From Prochlorococcus marinus str. MIT 9313 (GTDB lineage: Bacteria > Cyanobacteriota > Cyanobacteriia > PCC-6307 > Cyanobiaceae), in NCBI RefSeq assembly GCF_000011485.1, contig NC_005071.1, forward strand, positions 2,049,347 through 2,113,346: DNA of 64,000 bases, written 5' to 3'. The notes beneath the pieces are model-generated. The model saw only the letters and a program-made list of their open reading frames with translations, ran no database searches and was not told the origin of the DNA. This document shows, in pieces, positions 17,655 through 27,647 of the stretch. The translations under genes and the position numbers were made by a program. The stretch's first letter is position 1. Each line of letters opens with the position of its first letter.

Positions 17655-19664
17655 ATGGTCGCTGCGACTGCTTCCCTAGACACGCTCTGCATCAACAGCA
17701 TTCGCATGCTGGCCGTCGATGCGGTCAACAAGGCCAACAGCGGCCACCCTGGTCTTCCCATGGGCTGTGCCCCCATGGGCTACACCCTCTGGGACCAATT
17801 TCTGCATCACAACCCCAAGAATCCTCAGTGGTTCAACCGCGACCGCTTTGTCCTCTCAGCAGGTCACGGCTGCATGTTGGTTTACGCGCTGTTGCATCTC
17901 ACCGGGTATGACTCGGTAAGCATCGAGGACATCAAGCAGTTCCGCCAATGGGGCTCCCGCACTCCTGGACATCCCGAAACATTTGAAACCCCTGGAGTCG
18001 AAGTCACCGCAGGCCCCCTTGGTGCTGGGATCTCTAATGCCGTTGGCCTTGCGATCGCTGAAGCTCACCTTGCGGCCAAATTCAATAAACCCGAAGCAAA
18101 GATCGTTGATCACTACACCTACGTGGTGATGGGCGATGGCTGCAACCAAGAAGGTATTGCCTCGGAGGCCTGCTCCCTTGCCGGCCACCTCAAGCTAGGA
18201 AAACTGATCGCCCTCTACGACGACAACCACATCACGATCGACGGCCGCACAGACGTTTCCTTCACCGAAGACGTGCTCAAGCGCTACGAGGCCTATGGCT
18301 GGCATGTACAACATGTCGCCAATGGCGACACCGACGTGAATGCCATCGCCAAGGCGATCGCTGCCGCCAAGGCCGTGACCGATAAGCCTTCGATTATCAA
18401 GGTGACCACCACCATTGGTTACGGCTCCCCTAACAAAAGCGATACTGCCGGCGTGCACGGGGCCCCCCTTGGCGAAGAAGAAGCCACTCTCACTCGCCAA
18501 CAACTGGGATGGAACTATGGCCCTTTTGAAATTCCCCAAGAGGCCTACGACCAATACCGCAAGGCCATCGATCAAGGCGCTCGCCTTGAATCTGAGTGGA
18601 ATCAAGCACTCGCCAACTACAGAAGTCAATACCCAAATGAAGCAGCTGAATTCGAGCGGATGTTGCGCGGTGAGCTTCCCAAGGGGTGGGAAAAAGATCT
18701 ACCGACCTATACCCCTGCAGACAGCGGCCTCGCAACGCGTAAGCACTCCCAGATCTGCCTGGGCGCTCTCGGCCCAAACCTACCGGAACTCATCGGCGGC
18801 TCTGCCGACCTCACTCACTCCAATTACACCGATATCAAAGGTGAAACCGGCTCCTTCCAACCGGAAACACCCGAAAAGCGTTATCTACATTTCGGTGTGC
18901 GCGAGCACGCCATGGCCGCCATCCTCAATGGCATCGCTTACCACAACAGTGGCCTAATCCCCTACGGCGGAACCTTCCTGGTTTTTGCTGACTACATGCG
19001 CGGATCAATGCGCCTTTCAGCCTTAAGTGAGCTTGGCGTGATCTACGTACTCACCCATGACTCAATCGGCGTCGGTGAAGATGGGCCTACCCACCAACCG
19101 GTCGAAACCATTCCCTCCCTGCGCGCCATGCCAAACATGCTGGTGTTCCGTCCCGGAGATGGTAATGAGACCAGCGGAGCGTACAAAGTAGCCATCCAGA
19201 ATCGCAAACGCCCCAGCTCTCTTTGCCTGAGCCGTCAGGGCATGGCCAACCAAGCCAATTCATCCATCGAAAATGTCGCTCTCGGCGGCTACGTGCTGGA
19301 AGATTGCGAAGGCACAGCTGATCTGATCCTGATCGGTACAGGCACAGAGCTTGACCTTTGCGTGCAAGCCGCCAAGCAACTCAGTGCTGAAGGCCACAAG
19401 ATTCGCGTGGTCTCGATGCCTTGCGTAGAACTTTTCGAAGAGCAGAGCAGCGCATACAAACAAGAGGTGCTGCCAAACGCTGTACGCAAGCGCATCGTGG
19501 TGGAAGCCGCCGAATCATTTGGCTGGTACAAGTACATCGGCCTTGATGGCGACAGTGTGACCATGAACAGCTTTGGCGCTTCTGCACCAGGTGGCACATG
19601 CATGGAGAAATTTGGCTTCACCGTAGAGAATGTGGTAGCGAAGTCAAAAGCGTTGCTGAATTGA
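17655..19664 (+). CDS. tkt: Transketolase
   Basis: The 669-residue thiamine diphosphate enzyme moves two-carbon units between sugars in the Calvin cycle and pentose phosphate pathway. Landmarks are [13 protein letters not shown] at the N-terminus, the ThDP-binding [18 protein letters not shown] with [10 protein letters not shown], and [16 protein letters not shown] in the pyrimidine domain. The length is standard. A hairpin terminator follows about 40 bases after the stop. The position just after acpP-fabF is a small carbon-metabolism cluster. Confidence 0.98.
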   Translation: MVAATASLDTLCINSIRMLAVDAVNKANSGHPGLPMGCAPMGYTLWDQFLHHNPKNPQWFNRDRFVLSAGHGCMLVYALLHLTGYDSVSIEDIKQFRQWGSRTPGHPETFETPGVEVTAGPLGAGISNAVGLAIAEAHLAAKFNKPEAKIVDHYTYVVMGDGCNQEGIASEACSLAGHLKLGKLIALYDDNHITIDGRTDVSFTEDVLKRYEAYGWHVQHVANGDTDVNAIAKAIAAAKAVTDKPSIIKVTTTIGYGSPNKSDTAGVHGAPLGEEEATLTRQQLGWNYGPFEIPQEAYDQYRKAIDQGARLESEWNQALANYRSQYPNEAAEFERMLRGELPKGWEKDLPTYTPADSGLATRKHSQICLGALGPNLPELIGGSADLTHSNYTDIKGETGSFQPETPEKRYLHFGVREHAMAAILNGIAYHNSGLIPYGGTFLVFADYMRGSMRLSALSELGVIYVLTHDSIGVGEDGPTHQPVETIPSLRAMPNMLVFRPGDGNETSGAYKVAIQNRKRPSSLCLSRQGMANQANSSIENVALGGYVLEDCEGTADLILIGTGTELDLCVQAAKQLSAEGHKIRVVSMPCVELFEEQSSAYKQEVLPNAVRKRIVVEAAESFGWYKYIGLDGDSVTMNSFGASAPGGTCMEKFGFTVENVVAKSKALLN

Positions 19665-19703
19665 TCTGCAAGTGAATCAATAGCTCTAGCAAGCCCCGTT
19701 TCT

Positions 19704-19736
19704 GCTCCGCATCTCTACAGGTGCGGAGCTTTGTTA
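19704..19736 (+). terminator. Probable terminator of tkt
   Basis: An 8-bp stem GCTCCGCA/TGCGGAGC encloses a 10-base loop and is followed by TTTGTTATT. It begins 39 bases after the tkt stop and precedes the sugar-nucleotide gene at 19799. The T-run is interrupted, so termination may be incomplete. Confidence 0.75.
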
Positions 19737-19798
19737 TTGATATCAAGTGAGCAGACATCTCCGCCTAGACTCAGATCTAAATATCTAACACTGACGCC

Positions 19799-20731
19799 TT
19801 GCAACCGACTCGCAATCTTGTTACCGGAGGCGCTGGTTTTCTTGGTTCGCATTTAGTCGACAGGCTCATGCAGGCGGATGAGGAAGTGATTTGCCTCGAC
19901 AACTATTTCACTGGGCGCAAAGTCAATCTTGCGCAATGGATCGAGCATCCACGCTTCGAATTAATCAGACATGATGTCACCGAACCAATCAAGCTCGAAG
20001 TTGATCGGATCTGGCATCTGGCATGCCCTGCATCACCGGTTCACTATCAGTTTAATCCGATTAAAACAGCCAAAACCAGTTTTCTTGGTACCTACAACAT
20101 GCTTGGCCTCGCACGCAGAGTAGGCGCACGCCTACTACTCGCCAGCACCAGCGAAGTTTACGGCGATCCAGAAATTAATCCCCAGCCAGAAAGTTATCGC
20201 GGCTGCGTTAACACAATCGGGATTCGCAGCTGTTACGACGAGGGAAAGCGAATCGCAGAAACACTCTGCTTCGACTACCAGCGCATCCATGCCACGGAGA
20301 TCAGAGTGATGCGCATCTTCAATACTTATGGCCCCCGAATGTTGCCCGATGACGGCAGGGTGGTGAGCAACTTCATCATGCAGGCACTACGTGGTGAACC
20401 ACTAACCCTGTACGGAGATGGCCTACAAACACGTTCATTCTGTTATGTGGATGATCTCATTGAAGGCATGTTGCGCCTCATGAACAGTGATACAACTGGA
20501 CCCATTAACATCGGCAACCCCAGTGAATTCACGATTCGCCAACTAGCAGAGTTAGTTCGCAATAGCATCCAACCCAATCTGCCTTTAATCTCAAAGCCCT
20601 TGCCTCAAGACGATCCAATGCAACGCCAGCCAATAATCGACTTAGCAAAAAAAGAACTGGACTGGGAACCATTGATTCAACTTGAAGATGGACTAACAAG
20701 AACGATCGACTGGTTTCGCAAGCAACTATAA
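19799..20731 (+). CDS. UDP-glucuronate decarboxylase-type NAD-dependent epimerase/dehydratase
   Basis: The 310-residue short-chain dehydrogenase begins with the NAD-binding [16 protein letters not shown] and has the [19 protein letters not shown] and [17 protein letters not shown] segments typical of UXS enzymes, which convert UDP-glucuronate to UDP-xylose. The catalytic pair is in CYDEGKR (Tyr and Lys), and TSEVYGDP supplies the Thr/Ser. UDP-xylose would feed surface polysaccharides. The start is a TTG, with no ATG before the Rossmann loop. Other sugar-nucleotide epimerases share these motifs, so the exact product is inferred. Confidence 0.9.
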   Translation: MQPTRNLVTGGAGFLGSHLVDRLMQADEEVICLDNYFTGRKVNLAQWIEHPRFELIRHDVTEPIKLEVDRIWHLACPASPVHYQFNPIKTAKTSFLGTYNMLGLARRVGARLLLASTSEVYGDPEINPQPESYRGCVNTIGIRSCYDEGKRIAETLCFDYQRIHATEIRVMRIFNTYGPRMLPDDGRVVSNFIMQALRGEPLTLYGDGLQTRSFCYVDDLIEGMLRLMNSDTTGPINIGNPSEFTIRQLAELVRNSIQPNLPLISKPLPQDDPMQRQPIIDLAKKELDWEPLIQLEDGLTRTIDWFRKQL

Positions 20732-20926
20732 AATAATTAAGCAATAGAATTTATCCTGGCCGAGGCAAATTCAAACATTATCCATCAACCAGACAATCCC
20801 ATTTGCCAAAATAAACTATCAAGGATAACACGGGTCCAACAACAGACAAGCACTAAAGAAAATATTGATCTATGCTCTACAGGGGCTTGCCTTGCAGAGC
20901 ATCTAAGGATGTTAAAATAGAAAGTG

Positions 20927-22048
20927 ATGAACCAATGCTTTGAGATGGCAGAGACTGCCAGCCTATCAATAATACTACCTGCTTTCAATGAAAGGGATAA
21001 TATTTGCACCATCATCGAATCAATCATTAATCTATCCTTGCAATGCAAGTTAGAGATTATCGTTGTAGACGATGATTCGCCAGATGGAACCTCTGAGGTG
21101 GTATTGGCATTGGCTCGTCAATATTCATTTATCCGATTAGTTAGGCGAGTAGGCAGAAGTGGCCTTTCCAGCGCTATCAAAGAAGGGCTCTTAAATGCTT
21201 GCCATGAATATGCTCTTGTCATGGATTGCGATGGTCAACATCCTACGTCAGTCATCAAACAAGCAATAAGTCATCTAAGAGATAAAGACTTAGACCTTGT
21301 TGTTGGCAGCAGATTTCTTCAAGGATCTGTAATCAATGGTCTCACCAATGATCGCGAAAGCGCTTCTACTTTTGCAAACTTTCTTGCCAAAAAAAGTCTC
21401 TCAAAAAGATATCGCTATCTAACTGATTACATGAGTGGATTTTTTGCAGTCGACTTGAAGCAGGCCATGCCAATCATTCGCTCTGTTGATGTCAATGGCT
21501 TTAAGTTCTTATATGAATTACTAGCCAAAAGCAATGGAGCCTTATTAGTTGGCGAGGTACCCCTGATCTTCGAGAAAAGGCTTCATGGTAGCTCTAAACT
21601 GGATATCGCAGTCGCATGGGATTTCTTATTATCATTTCTACATTCAATCAGCTTAAAGCTTATTCCTCGTCGAGCAATAAGCTTTGCACTCGTTGGCCTA
21701 AGTGGTGTTTTTGTACAGCTATTTAGTGTTTTCATTCTTACCAATACACTTAGCTATTCCTTTCAGTCCTCTCTGCCTATTGCTGTCATATTAGCAGCAA
21801 CATCCAACTACTTAATCAACAATATTTTGACTTTTAGGTTTGCACGTCTTAATGGTTTAAAATTAATAAAGGGCCTTACAAAGTTTTTACTTGTTTCCTC
21901 TTTACCATTCTTGGCCAATATTGGATTGGCATCTGCTTATTACGAGCACATCTCTTCCAACGAGCTGATCGCACAACTGCTTGGCATCATCTTTGCATTT
22001 ACTTGGAACTATGTGGCAAGCAGCAAATTTGTTTGGAATACTCCATAG
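20927..22048 (+). CDS. Dolichol-phosphate-mannose-synthase-like GT2 fused to a GtrA membrane domain
   Basis: The 373-residue product begins with a GT2 catalytic domain: SIILPAFNERDN near residue 15, VVDDDSPDGT, and the metal-binding MDCDGQHP. It closely follows the layout of bacterial polyprenyl-phosphate sugar transferases. From about residue 240, four hydrophobic segments form a GtrA-like domain thought to help move lipid-linked sugars across the membrane. A GTG at 20924 and an ATG at 20945 are other possible starts. The gene and its flanks are AT-rich compared with the rest of the window, hinting at different ancestry. It follows the UXS-type gene by 195 bases, so the pair may decorate surface glycans. 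Confidence 0.88.
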   Translation: MNQCFEMAETASLSIILPAFNERDNICTIIESIINLSLQCKLEIIVVDDDSPDGTSEVVLALARQYSFIRLVRRVGRSGLSSAIKEGLLNACHEYALVMDCDGQHPTSVIKQAISHLRDKDLDLVVGSRFLQGSVINGLTNDRESASTFANFLAKKSLSKRYRYLTDYMSGFFAVDLKQAMPIIRSVDVNGFKFLYELLAKSNGALLVGEVPLIFEKRLHGSSKLDIAVAWDFLLSFLHSISLKLIPRRAISFALVGLSGVFVQLFSVFILTNTLSYSFQSSLPIAVILAATSNYLINNILTFRFARLNGLKLIKGLTKFLLVSSLPFLANIGLASAYYEHISSNELIAQLLGIIFAFTWNYVASSKFVWNTP

Positions 22049-22442
22049 CCATATAACTTCTGCTCTTCATTAGTGACACAAAAATATTTTAGGACAATGC
22101 CATTGCAGACTTGCAATTGATGTGATGGATCTATCTCGCATGACTCAACATAGTCTCCAGCCATTCTATATCCTCTCGAGACAGATTTTCATTTACAGAA
22201 TACTTCCTTCAGTCAGCAGATCGAGAAATGATCAATTGGCTAATATGCATTCAACTCTAGATTAACATCGTAGTGCTCCTTAAAAAAATCGCGAAATAGA
22301 ACAATTATAAGTGATGCTTTCAAGGCTAATGATGTTAAAGAGAGCTTGGCTTGAGTTTGTCTTCTCGATACGTAATGCCTGCACGATTGCATCGGAGTTC
22401 AGCAACATCTTGTCAAAGCACACTAAACCTATCCAAATGAAC
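22049..22442. other. Intergenic stretch, nothing identified
   Basis: This 394-base AT-rich gap separates the GT2-GtrA gene from a convergent small gene. Short open frames on both strands were read; none has a ribosome site plus a protein-like translation that I could support. No terminator with a clear T-run was seen. Confidence 0.5.
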
Positions 22443-22715
22443 TCAACCTTGAACAGATCCAGGAGGTTCCAGGCGTACCGCAAACCACTGCAGGCAGAGA
22501 CCTTGACCCACCTCCAGCTCACAAGCAGTATCAAGCAACCGCTGGGCCGCTGCAACGAGTGAGTTCTGACTCTGCAAATCCTCTGGCAAGACATCCAAAC
22601 TCTGGAGCCAAGTCTGCAACCAAACAAGTGTGTCAGCAGCGCTCAGAAGCCGCTCAGACTGGCCAGGCTCCAAAACGACGTAGTGATCAGAATCACGAAT
22701 CAAGGGATCAGACAT
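22443..22715 (-). CDS. CRR7-like small protein (possible NDH-1 related)
   Basis: The 90-residue product starting MSDPLIRDSDHYVVLEPGQ ends in a pattern (LLDTACELEVGQGLCLQWFAVRLE) that I recall from CHLORORESPIRATORY REDUCTION 7 proteins of plants and cyanobacteria, where it is linked to the chloroplast NDH complex. This is a recollection, not a search result. The frame extends 11 codons upstream to 22748, but those residues would nearly touch the GST gene stop at 22752 and are not conserved-looking. It lies 36 bases downstream of the GST gene on the same strand and is probably co-transcribed. No membrane segment is seen. Confidence 0.68.
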   Translation of the reverse strand: MSDPLIRDSDHYVVLEPGQSERLLSAADTLVWLQTWLQSLDVLPEDLQSQNSLVAAAQRLLDTACELEVGQGLCLQWFAVRLEPPGSVQG

Positions 22716-22751
22716 TAGACAGCCATTTCTGGATCGATGTTCAAGCAAGGC

Positions 22752-23492
22752 TCATCGGGCTGAGTCATCCTTCTCAAGCAATGACAACTCAAGCTGATCC
22801 CTCCAGTGGAATAAGGGCTGCAGCCGCGGGTGATCACTCAGGCCGAACACACCTTTACCGGCAAGTGCTGCCCCAGCCGAGGCTGGGAAACGCATTAAAG
22901 AAATCTGAGCGGCTACAGCTAAATCAGCCAAGCTCATCGCATCTCCTACTAGCCAGGACCTTTTCTGCATCAAATCAGCCAATTGTTCGAGGCTCGTTAA
23001 TAACTCAACCCTCTCTGCCTTGCCAATGATCTCAGAGGCACCGTTCAACAACCCCCCAGGGAGATCTCCCATGACCTGACGCAAGGGAGTTGGCAAATCT
23101 TCTGGAAGAAGAGCTAAACGCAACTCAGAATCCAAGGCAGCAGCCTGCAACAAAGCTGACCGGCCTGCCCGCGCCAATGTCGTATCAGCCCAATCTTCAA
23201 TCAAGTACACCTGCGCGGCCTGCTGTGGATCAACCGGAATGAGGGGTGGTTCCGGCTGCTTAGCCTCTAGATGTCGAGCAATAGTGCTGGAATCTGCCAA
23301 AACAACATCGCCATCGACAAGTACCGGGACCTGACGCTGACCTGACAAGCGAAACACGTTGAGCTGTCCTAACCCGGGGGTAACTTCCACCACCTGGTAA
23401 GTCAAACCCTTGGCCTGCAAGACCATCCGCACCTTGAGACAGAAGGCGGAATGGCGGAATTGATGCAGTTCCATCATCGTTTGCTCTGCCAA
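22752..23492 (-). CDS. Glutathione S-transferase family protein
   Basis: The 246-residue product has an N-terminal thioredoxin-like domain with FRHSAFCLKVRMVLQAKGL, the cis-proline segment GQRQVPVLVDGD and ADSSTIARHLE, which together form the glutathione site of GSTs. The C-terminal helical domain includes SWLVGDAMSLADLAVAAQ, a conserved folding motif. The substrate is unknown; members act in detoxification or as reductases. The likely start is one of the two close Met codons at the N-terminus (MAEQTMMELHQF). It heads a two-gene unit with the CRR7-like gene. Confidence 0.88.
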   Translation of the reverse strand: MAEQTMMELHQFRHSAFCLKVRMVLQAKGLTYQVVEVTPGLGQLNVFRLSGQRQVPVLVDGDVVLADSSTIARHLEAKQPEPPLIPVDPQQAAQVYLIEDWADTTLARAGRSALLQAAALDSELRLALLPEDLPTPLRQVMGDLPGGLLNGASEIIGKAERVELLTSLEQLADLMQKRSWLVGDAMSLADLAVAAQISLMRFPASAGAALAGKGVFGLSDHPRLQPLFHWRDQLELSLLEKDDSAR

Positions 23493-23723
23493 AAGAACGG
23501 CAGAGTAGCTAACAGCGTCAAAAGCCCGCTAAGGCAAAGAGGGCAATAATCGCATTTCACTTTCGGCTGAGAGTAAAAAATGAAAAGAGGTGTTGTATAC
23601 AGATTCAATCAAGCCAAGTCAATACAATTGACTTTAAAAGATAGCAAAATGGCTGTATTTTAAGACACCAATCATACAGTTTCTTCTAGGCAAATAATTC
23701 AATTTAGCAACCGCAAATGGTGG
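23493..23723. other. AT-rich intergenic start of a 625-base gap
   Basis: The gap between the GST gene and the DUF751 gene runs from 23493 to 24117. The left part is AT-rich with no gene seen, the middle holds the 50-residue reading frame at 23724-23876, and the remainder (23877-24117) shows only a minus-strand frame that overlaps the DUF751 start and was not accepted. Confidence 0.5.
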
Positions 23724-23876
23724 ATGCTGAGCAATAAATCAACAGAAGTTTACTGCGCGCCGAAGAGAAGTGTTCCAGATTTCTTCCGCTTTAAAGGCTT
23801 CACCAATTGCCTTTTCTGGAGCAACACTGGCTACGACTATCACCAGAATGGCCGCACGAACTGGGCTGAGATCTGA
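23724..23876 (+). CDS. Small unknown protein, 50 residues
   Basis: Not recognised. An ATG-started frame of 50 codons encodes a protein-like sequence that begins MLSNKSTEVYCAPKRSVPDF, continues with phenylalanines and basic residues and ends YHQNGRTNWAEI before TGA. It is rich in aromatic residues and has Cys11 and Cys29. GGTGG directly before the ATG could be a weak ribosome site but is close to the start. The amino-acid mix (eight Phe/Trp/Tyr, balanced charge, polar C-terminus) is unlike random translation of this AT-rich gap, and GC rises locally within the frame. No membrane segment. Conservation in relatives would decide whether it is real. Confidence 0.5.
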   Translation: MLSNKSTEVYCAPKRSVPDFFRFKGFTNCLFWSNTGYDYHQNGRTNWAEI

Positions 23877-24117
23877 GCCCCCCGCTCACCGCTCTAAGCA
23901 ATAGAGGCAACAGCAAGCCCTAAGGCGCTGCTCTGCGGTCTCTCAAAGGAACTGCCGCAGTGACTTCTGCCTCACTAAACTAACGTCGTATAACTGGTCA
24001 CACTGAGGATGCACGATACAGGCAAGCTTCGCTCTCAGCTGATCTGTGACTTCAGAAGTAGCTTCATCCTCACTTTGGGCTAACCCCTTTCCCAAAAACC
24101 CTCTGCAATAACTGAAG

Positions 24118-24324
24118 ATGAGAGAGTTATTTCTCAACTTGTCACGCTATCCGCGATACCTCATCGCCTTCTGTCTTGGTTTGCTCAACAACTACATCGA
24201 GCCACTCGCCAAGCGACGCAGTAATCCCGTGACAGCAATAGCCATCATTGGAGCCCTAATAAGTGGATTGATCAGCATTGTCTTAATCATGCATGCCATG
24301 GTGTATCCAACATCACTGACATAG
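24118..24324 (+). CDS. DUF751 / Ycf33-like small membrane protein
   Basis: The 68-residue product starts [20 protein letters not shown] and has two hydrophobic segments (about 14-25 and 40-60) separated by a short basic loop. This matches the DUF751 (Ycf33) family of cyanobacteria and some plastids, whose function is unknown. It is 2 bases upstream of rbfA, so co-transcription is likely. Confidence 0.85.
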   Translation: MRELFLNLSRYPRYLIAFCLGLLNNYIEPLAKRRSNPVTAIAIIGALISGLISIVLIMHAMVYPTSLT

Positions 24325-24326
24325 AT

Positions 24327-24755
24327 ATGGCACCTGGGCGACGAGTGGAGCGGGTCGCTGCCCTAATCCGCCGAGAAACAAGCGAATTACTCATCCATGG
24401 CATCCGCGACGAACGGGTGCATCAGGGCATGGTGAGTATTACGAATGTGGAAGTCTCCGGCGATCTACAGCACTGCAAGATTTTTGTGAGCATTTACGGC
24501 GAAGAGATCCAACGCTCTGAAGTGCTAGAGGGTCTAGAAGCCGCCAGTGGTTTCCTCAGAGGCGAGCTTGGCCGCAGATTGCAGATGCGACGTGCACCTG
24601 AAGTGCACTTTCATTTGGATCGCGGAATCGAGAAGGGAACTTCGGTATTGAACCTTCTTGAGCAATTGGAACAACAGCGAGAAACCCTTGGAGAAGTGCA
24701 ATCAGAGAGTGATCAACCAACGACTTACGAGACAACAACTGTCAACAAAACGTGA
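24327..24755 (+). CDS. rbfA: Ribosome-binding factor A
   Basis: The 142-residue KH-fold protein binds the 30S subunit and helps mature the 5' end of 16S rRNA. Recognisable stretches are [38 protein letters not shown] and [22 protein letters not shown]. The C-terminal 25 residues are a polar tail. Its stop overlaps the start of the next gene (GTGA), and it follows the DUF751 gene directly, indicating one operon. Confidence 0.96.
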   Translation: MAPGRRVERVAALIRRETSELLIHGIRDERVHQGMVSITNVEVSGDLQHCKIFVSIYGEEIQRSEVLEGLEAASGFLRGELGRRLQMRRAPEVHFHLDRGIEKGTSVLNLLEQLEQQRETLGEVQSESDQPTTYETTTVNKT

Positions 24756-26401
24756 GCCCGCCGATCCAGAGCCCCCTTCGACGTCAAGTCGCTGAGTTGC
24801 TGGTGGTGCGAGCAAGTGGTCATGCCAGCGATGATCAACGCCGTTATCCAAAATGGGAACTAAGCAACGCTGAGCTCAAACGTCTGCTCGCTGAAGGTGT
24901 GGGCGGTGTGATTTTGCTGGGCGGCACAAGCAACGAAATAAGGCATCGCTGCAAGAAACTTAGACAATGGGCGAAAGCACCCCTCCTGTTATGTGCCGAT
25001 GTGGAAGAGGGTGTCGGTCAACGCTTTGAAGGCGGTACTTGGCTCGTACCGCCCATGGCCCTTGGACGGCTCTATCAAGAAGACCAACGTCGTGCTGCCA
25101 ATCTGGCCGAGCGCTACGGCCGCTGCACAGGACACCAAGCTCGACGCTGCGGACTCAACTGGGTGTTAGCACCCGTCTGCGATGTCAACAACAACCCAGC
25201 CAACCCTGTCATCAATGTGCGGGCATGGGGAGAAGACACTGCCACCGTCTCTTCTTTGGCCTGTGCTTTCCAACAAGGCCTTGCAGCAGAAGGTGTGCTG
25301 GGATGCGCCAAACACTTCCCAGGTCATGGCAATACGGGAATGGATTCCCATCTGCAGTTGCCTGTACTGGATGACAACCTCCGCCAGCTTATGGAGCTTG
25401 AACTCGTGCCTTTCCAGGCCGTCATGAAAGCCGGCATCGACAGCATCATGACGGCCCATCTATTGATGCGAAACCTCGACGCCTCCTCTCCGGCGACCCT
25501 GTCCCCAGCTGTTCTCCAAGACATTTTACGCCGCCAACTCAAGTTCGAGGGCTTGGTCGTGACCGATGCCCTGGTCATGCGAGCAATCACTCAGTCCTAT
25601 AACGCTGGCGAAGCCGCCGTGATGGCCTTTGCCGCCGGAGCTGATCTGATTTTAATGCCCGAGAACGCAGATGACGCTATCGAGGCCCTATGCGAGGCCC
25701 TCCAGTCGGGCCAAATTCCAATGCAACGTTTGCACGCCTCCCAAGAGCGCCGGAGAGAAGCCTTACAAAAAGTTGGTACCTCCACTGCAAAGCTGGCCCT
25801 CAAAGACAGCACAAGCATTGACAAACCCCTGGAACGAGATGAAGACCGTGCTCTCGCCAGAGAACTGGTGACTGCATCGCTAAAAATCCACCATCCAGGA
25901 CCGGTCACCCCAACTGAGTCAGGCATCAATCTCCTGCGGGTGGATGGAGTCTTGCCCTGCTCGGTACTCACAGCCACGGCCCCAGCACTCGTACTGCCCT
26001 CTGAAGCTGGGTTTCAAAGTTTGCTCTATCACCCCCTAGGGATCTCTCCCTGGCAAGACGACCGAGATCAGCCTTTAGCTCTAGAACGATTGGGCATCGG
26101 CCCAGTAATGCTGCAACTTTTCTTACGCGGGAACCCCTTCCGTGGCGACCAGGATCGCCACGAGCCATGGGTGGCAACCGTCAAGCAACTCCAACAGCAA
26201 AAACGCCTCGCAGGCCTAGTTGTCTACGGCAGTCCTTACATCTGGGATGAGCTGATTGAAGTGTTAAATATCGGCATCCCCGCGGCTTACAGCCCTGGTC
26301 AGATGCCTGAAGCGCAGCGCCAGGTTCTTACCTGCCTGCTACAACCAGCGCAGGTGCAATCAAGTGCCCAAACGCCGCTGTTCCAAGACTTCACTGACTG
26401 A
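24752..26401 (+). CDS. Glycoside hydrolase family 3 (beta-N-acetylhexosaminidase-like)
   Basis: The 549-residue protein has a GH3 barrel domain with [14 protein letters not shown], the GH3 N-acetylhexosaminidase signature [16 protein letters not shown] and a probable nucleophile Asp in LVVTDALVM. These are NagZ-type features; NagZ releases GlcNAc from muropeptides in cell-wall recycling. It is longer than a typical 340-residue NagZ because of a C-terminal region (from about 360) resembling the second GH3 domain. No signal peptide is seen, so it should be cytoplasmic. It starts at a GTG overlapping the rbfA stop by 4 bases. Confidence 0.9.
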   Translation: MSPPIQSPLRRQVAELLVVRASGHASDDQRRYPKWELSNAELKRLLAEGVGGVILLGGTSNEIRHRCKKLRQWAKAPLLLCADVEEGVGQRFEGGTWLVPPMALGRLYQEDQRRAANLAERYGRCTGHQARRCGLNWVLAPVCDVNNNPANPVINVRAWGEDTATVSSLACAFQQGLAAEGVLGCAKHFPGHGNTGMDSHLQLPVLDDNLRQLMELELVPFQAVMKAGIDSIMTAHLLMRNLDASSPATLSPAVLQDILRRQLKFEGLVVTDALVMRAITQSYNAGEAAVMAFAAGADLILMPENADDAIEALCEALQSGQIPMQRLHASQERRREALQKVGTSTAKLALKDSTSIDKPLERDEDRALARELVTASLKIHHPGPVTPTESGINLLRVDGVLPCSVLTATAPALVLPSEAGFQSLLYHPLGISPWQDDRDQPLALERLGIGPVMLQLFLRGNPFRGDQDRHEPWVATVKQLQQQKRLAGLVVYGSPYIWDELIEVLNIGIPAAYSPGQMPEAQRQVLTCLLQPAQVQSSAQTPLFQDFTD

Positions 26402-26438
26402 CGTCTATATCCTCGAGCCAACCTACGAACCAGCTCCA

Positions 26439-27647
26439 ATGCTCAGCCTCTCGATGGTCGTACGCAACGAAGAGAGTCGCCTGGGAGCCTGCCTGGCGTC
26501 CGTGAAAGGGTTCGTAGACGAAATCGTGCTAGTCGACACGGGGTCCACGGATGCAACAGTGGCCATAGCTGAAGCCGCCGGTGCACGAATAGAGCACCTG
26601 CCGTGGCCAGGGGACTTTGCCCCAGCCCGTAATGCCGCCCTGAACCTGATCACGGGGGATTGGGTCCTTGTTCTTGATGCCGATGAACAACTACGCGCTG
26701 AGGCCATCTCAGGCCTACAAAACTTGATGGCTCAGCCAGATGTTCTGGTTATAAACCTGCTGCGCTTTGAGCAGGGAGCAACGATGTCCCCTTATTCCAA
26801 CGTCAGCCGTCTGTTCCGCCGACACCCGCGAATCCACTGGAGCCGCCCATACCACTCCATGATTGACGACAGCGTGAGGGATCTGCTCAGCGAAGAACCC
26901 CATTGGCGCATCGTCGATTACCTTGAGCCGACTTTGTTCCACGAAGGCTACCGGCCAGATCTACTCCAAAGCAGCAACAAATCCCAACGGTTGAGGACAG
27001 CAATGGAGGCCTGGCTGGCTGAGCATCCAGGCGATCCATATACCTGTGCAAAGCTCGGCGCTCTCGAGGTGGACGAAGGGCAAAAAGAGCGCGGCATCCA
27101 ACTCTTGCGGCAAGGCCTAAAGCAGAACGAAAACACGAATGCCAATCCGATCGAACGCTACGAACTTCTTCTGCACCTAGGCATTGCCCTTGCCCAAGAC
27201 GATCCCCAAGGAGCCGTCACCGCCTACCGCGAAGCCGTGGCTCTACCCATGGACATCAGAGTGAGCCTGGGAGCTCGCCTCAACCTGGCAGCCCTGCTCA
27301 TGCAACAAGAGCAACTGGATGAAGCCATCGCACTCACCACCACCGCTACCCAACAAGCCCCGGAAGTCGCTCTGGCGTGGTACAACCTCGGATTAATGCA
27401 GCGTCGCCAAGGCAATCTTGTAGAAGCCTTATACGCCTACGAACAAGCGAAGCAACTTAATCCTGAACATGCTGAGACCCACCAAAATCATGCGGTCGCG
27501 ATGCTCGTCGCTGGGGACATCAATGGTGCCCGCAACAGCTTTAACAAGGCGATTACGCTGCTGCACCGTCAAGGACGAAGCAAGGAAAGCGAAGGGCTGC
27601 GCCATCAGGTAGCAGGCATTGTGAAACTGAATGAGGAAGAGAAATGA
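26439..27647 (+). CDS. GT2 glycosyltransferase with TPR repeats
   Basis: The 402-residue product begins with a GT2 domain (LSLSMVVRNEESRLGACLAS, IVLVDTGSTDATV, DWVLVLDADEQL) of the SunS/WaaE-like type, whose DxD-like motif binds the nucleotide sugar. From about residue 200 the sequence is made of TPR helices, for example ALAWYNLGLMQRRQGNLVEALYAYEQAKQLNPEHAE. Such fusions are common in cyanobacteria and may glycosylate proteins or lipids; the target is not known. The frame starts upstream at 26364 inside the previous gene, but the ATG at 26439 directly before the GT2 strand is preferred. Its stop overlaps the hemD start. Confidence 0.88.
   Translation: MLSLSMVVRNEESRLGACLASVKGFVDEIVLVDTGSTDATVAIAEAAGARIEHLPWPGDFAPARNAALNLITGDWVLVLDADEQLRAEAISGLQNLMAQPDVLVINLLRFEQGATMSPYSNVSRLFRRHPRIHWSRPYHSMIDDSVRDLLSEEPHWRIVDYLEPTLFHEGYRPDLLQSSNKSQRLRTAMEAWLAEHPGDPYTCAKLGALEVDEGQKERGIQLLRQGLKQNENTNANPIERYELLLHLGIALAQDDPQGAVTAYREAVALPMDIRVSLGARLNLAALLMQQEQLDEAIALTTTATQQAPEVALAWYNLGLMQRRQGNLVEALYAYEQAKQLNPEHAETHQNHAVAMLVAGDINGARNSFNKAITLLHRQGRSKESEGLRHQVAGIVKLNEEEK

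Noticed and set aside
22311-22562. Plus-strand 83-codon frame opposite the CRR7-like gene
   Set aside because: Half of it is antisense to a better supported gene and no ribosome site is present.
23943-24137. Minus-strand 64-codon frame overlapping the DUF751 gene start
   Set aside because: It overlaps a recognised gene on the other strand and its reading was not convincing, although it cannot be fully excluded.
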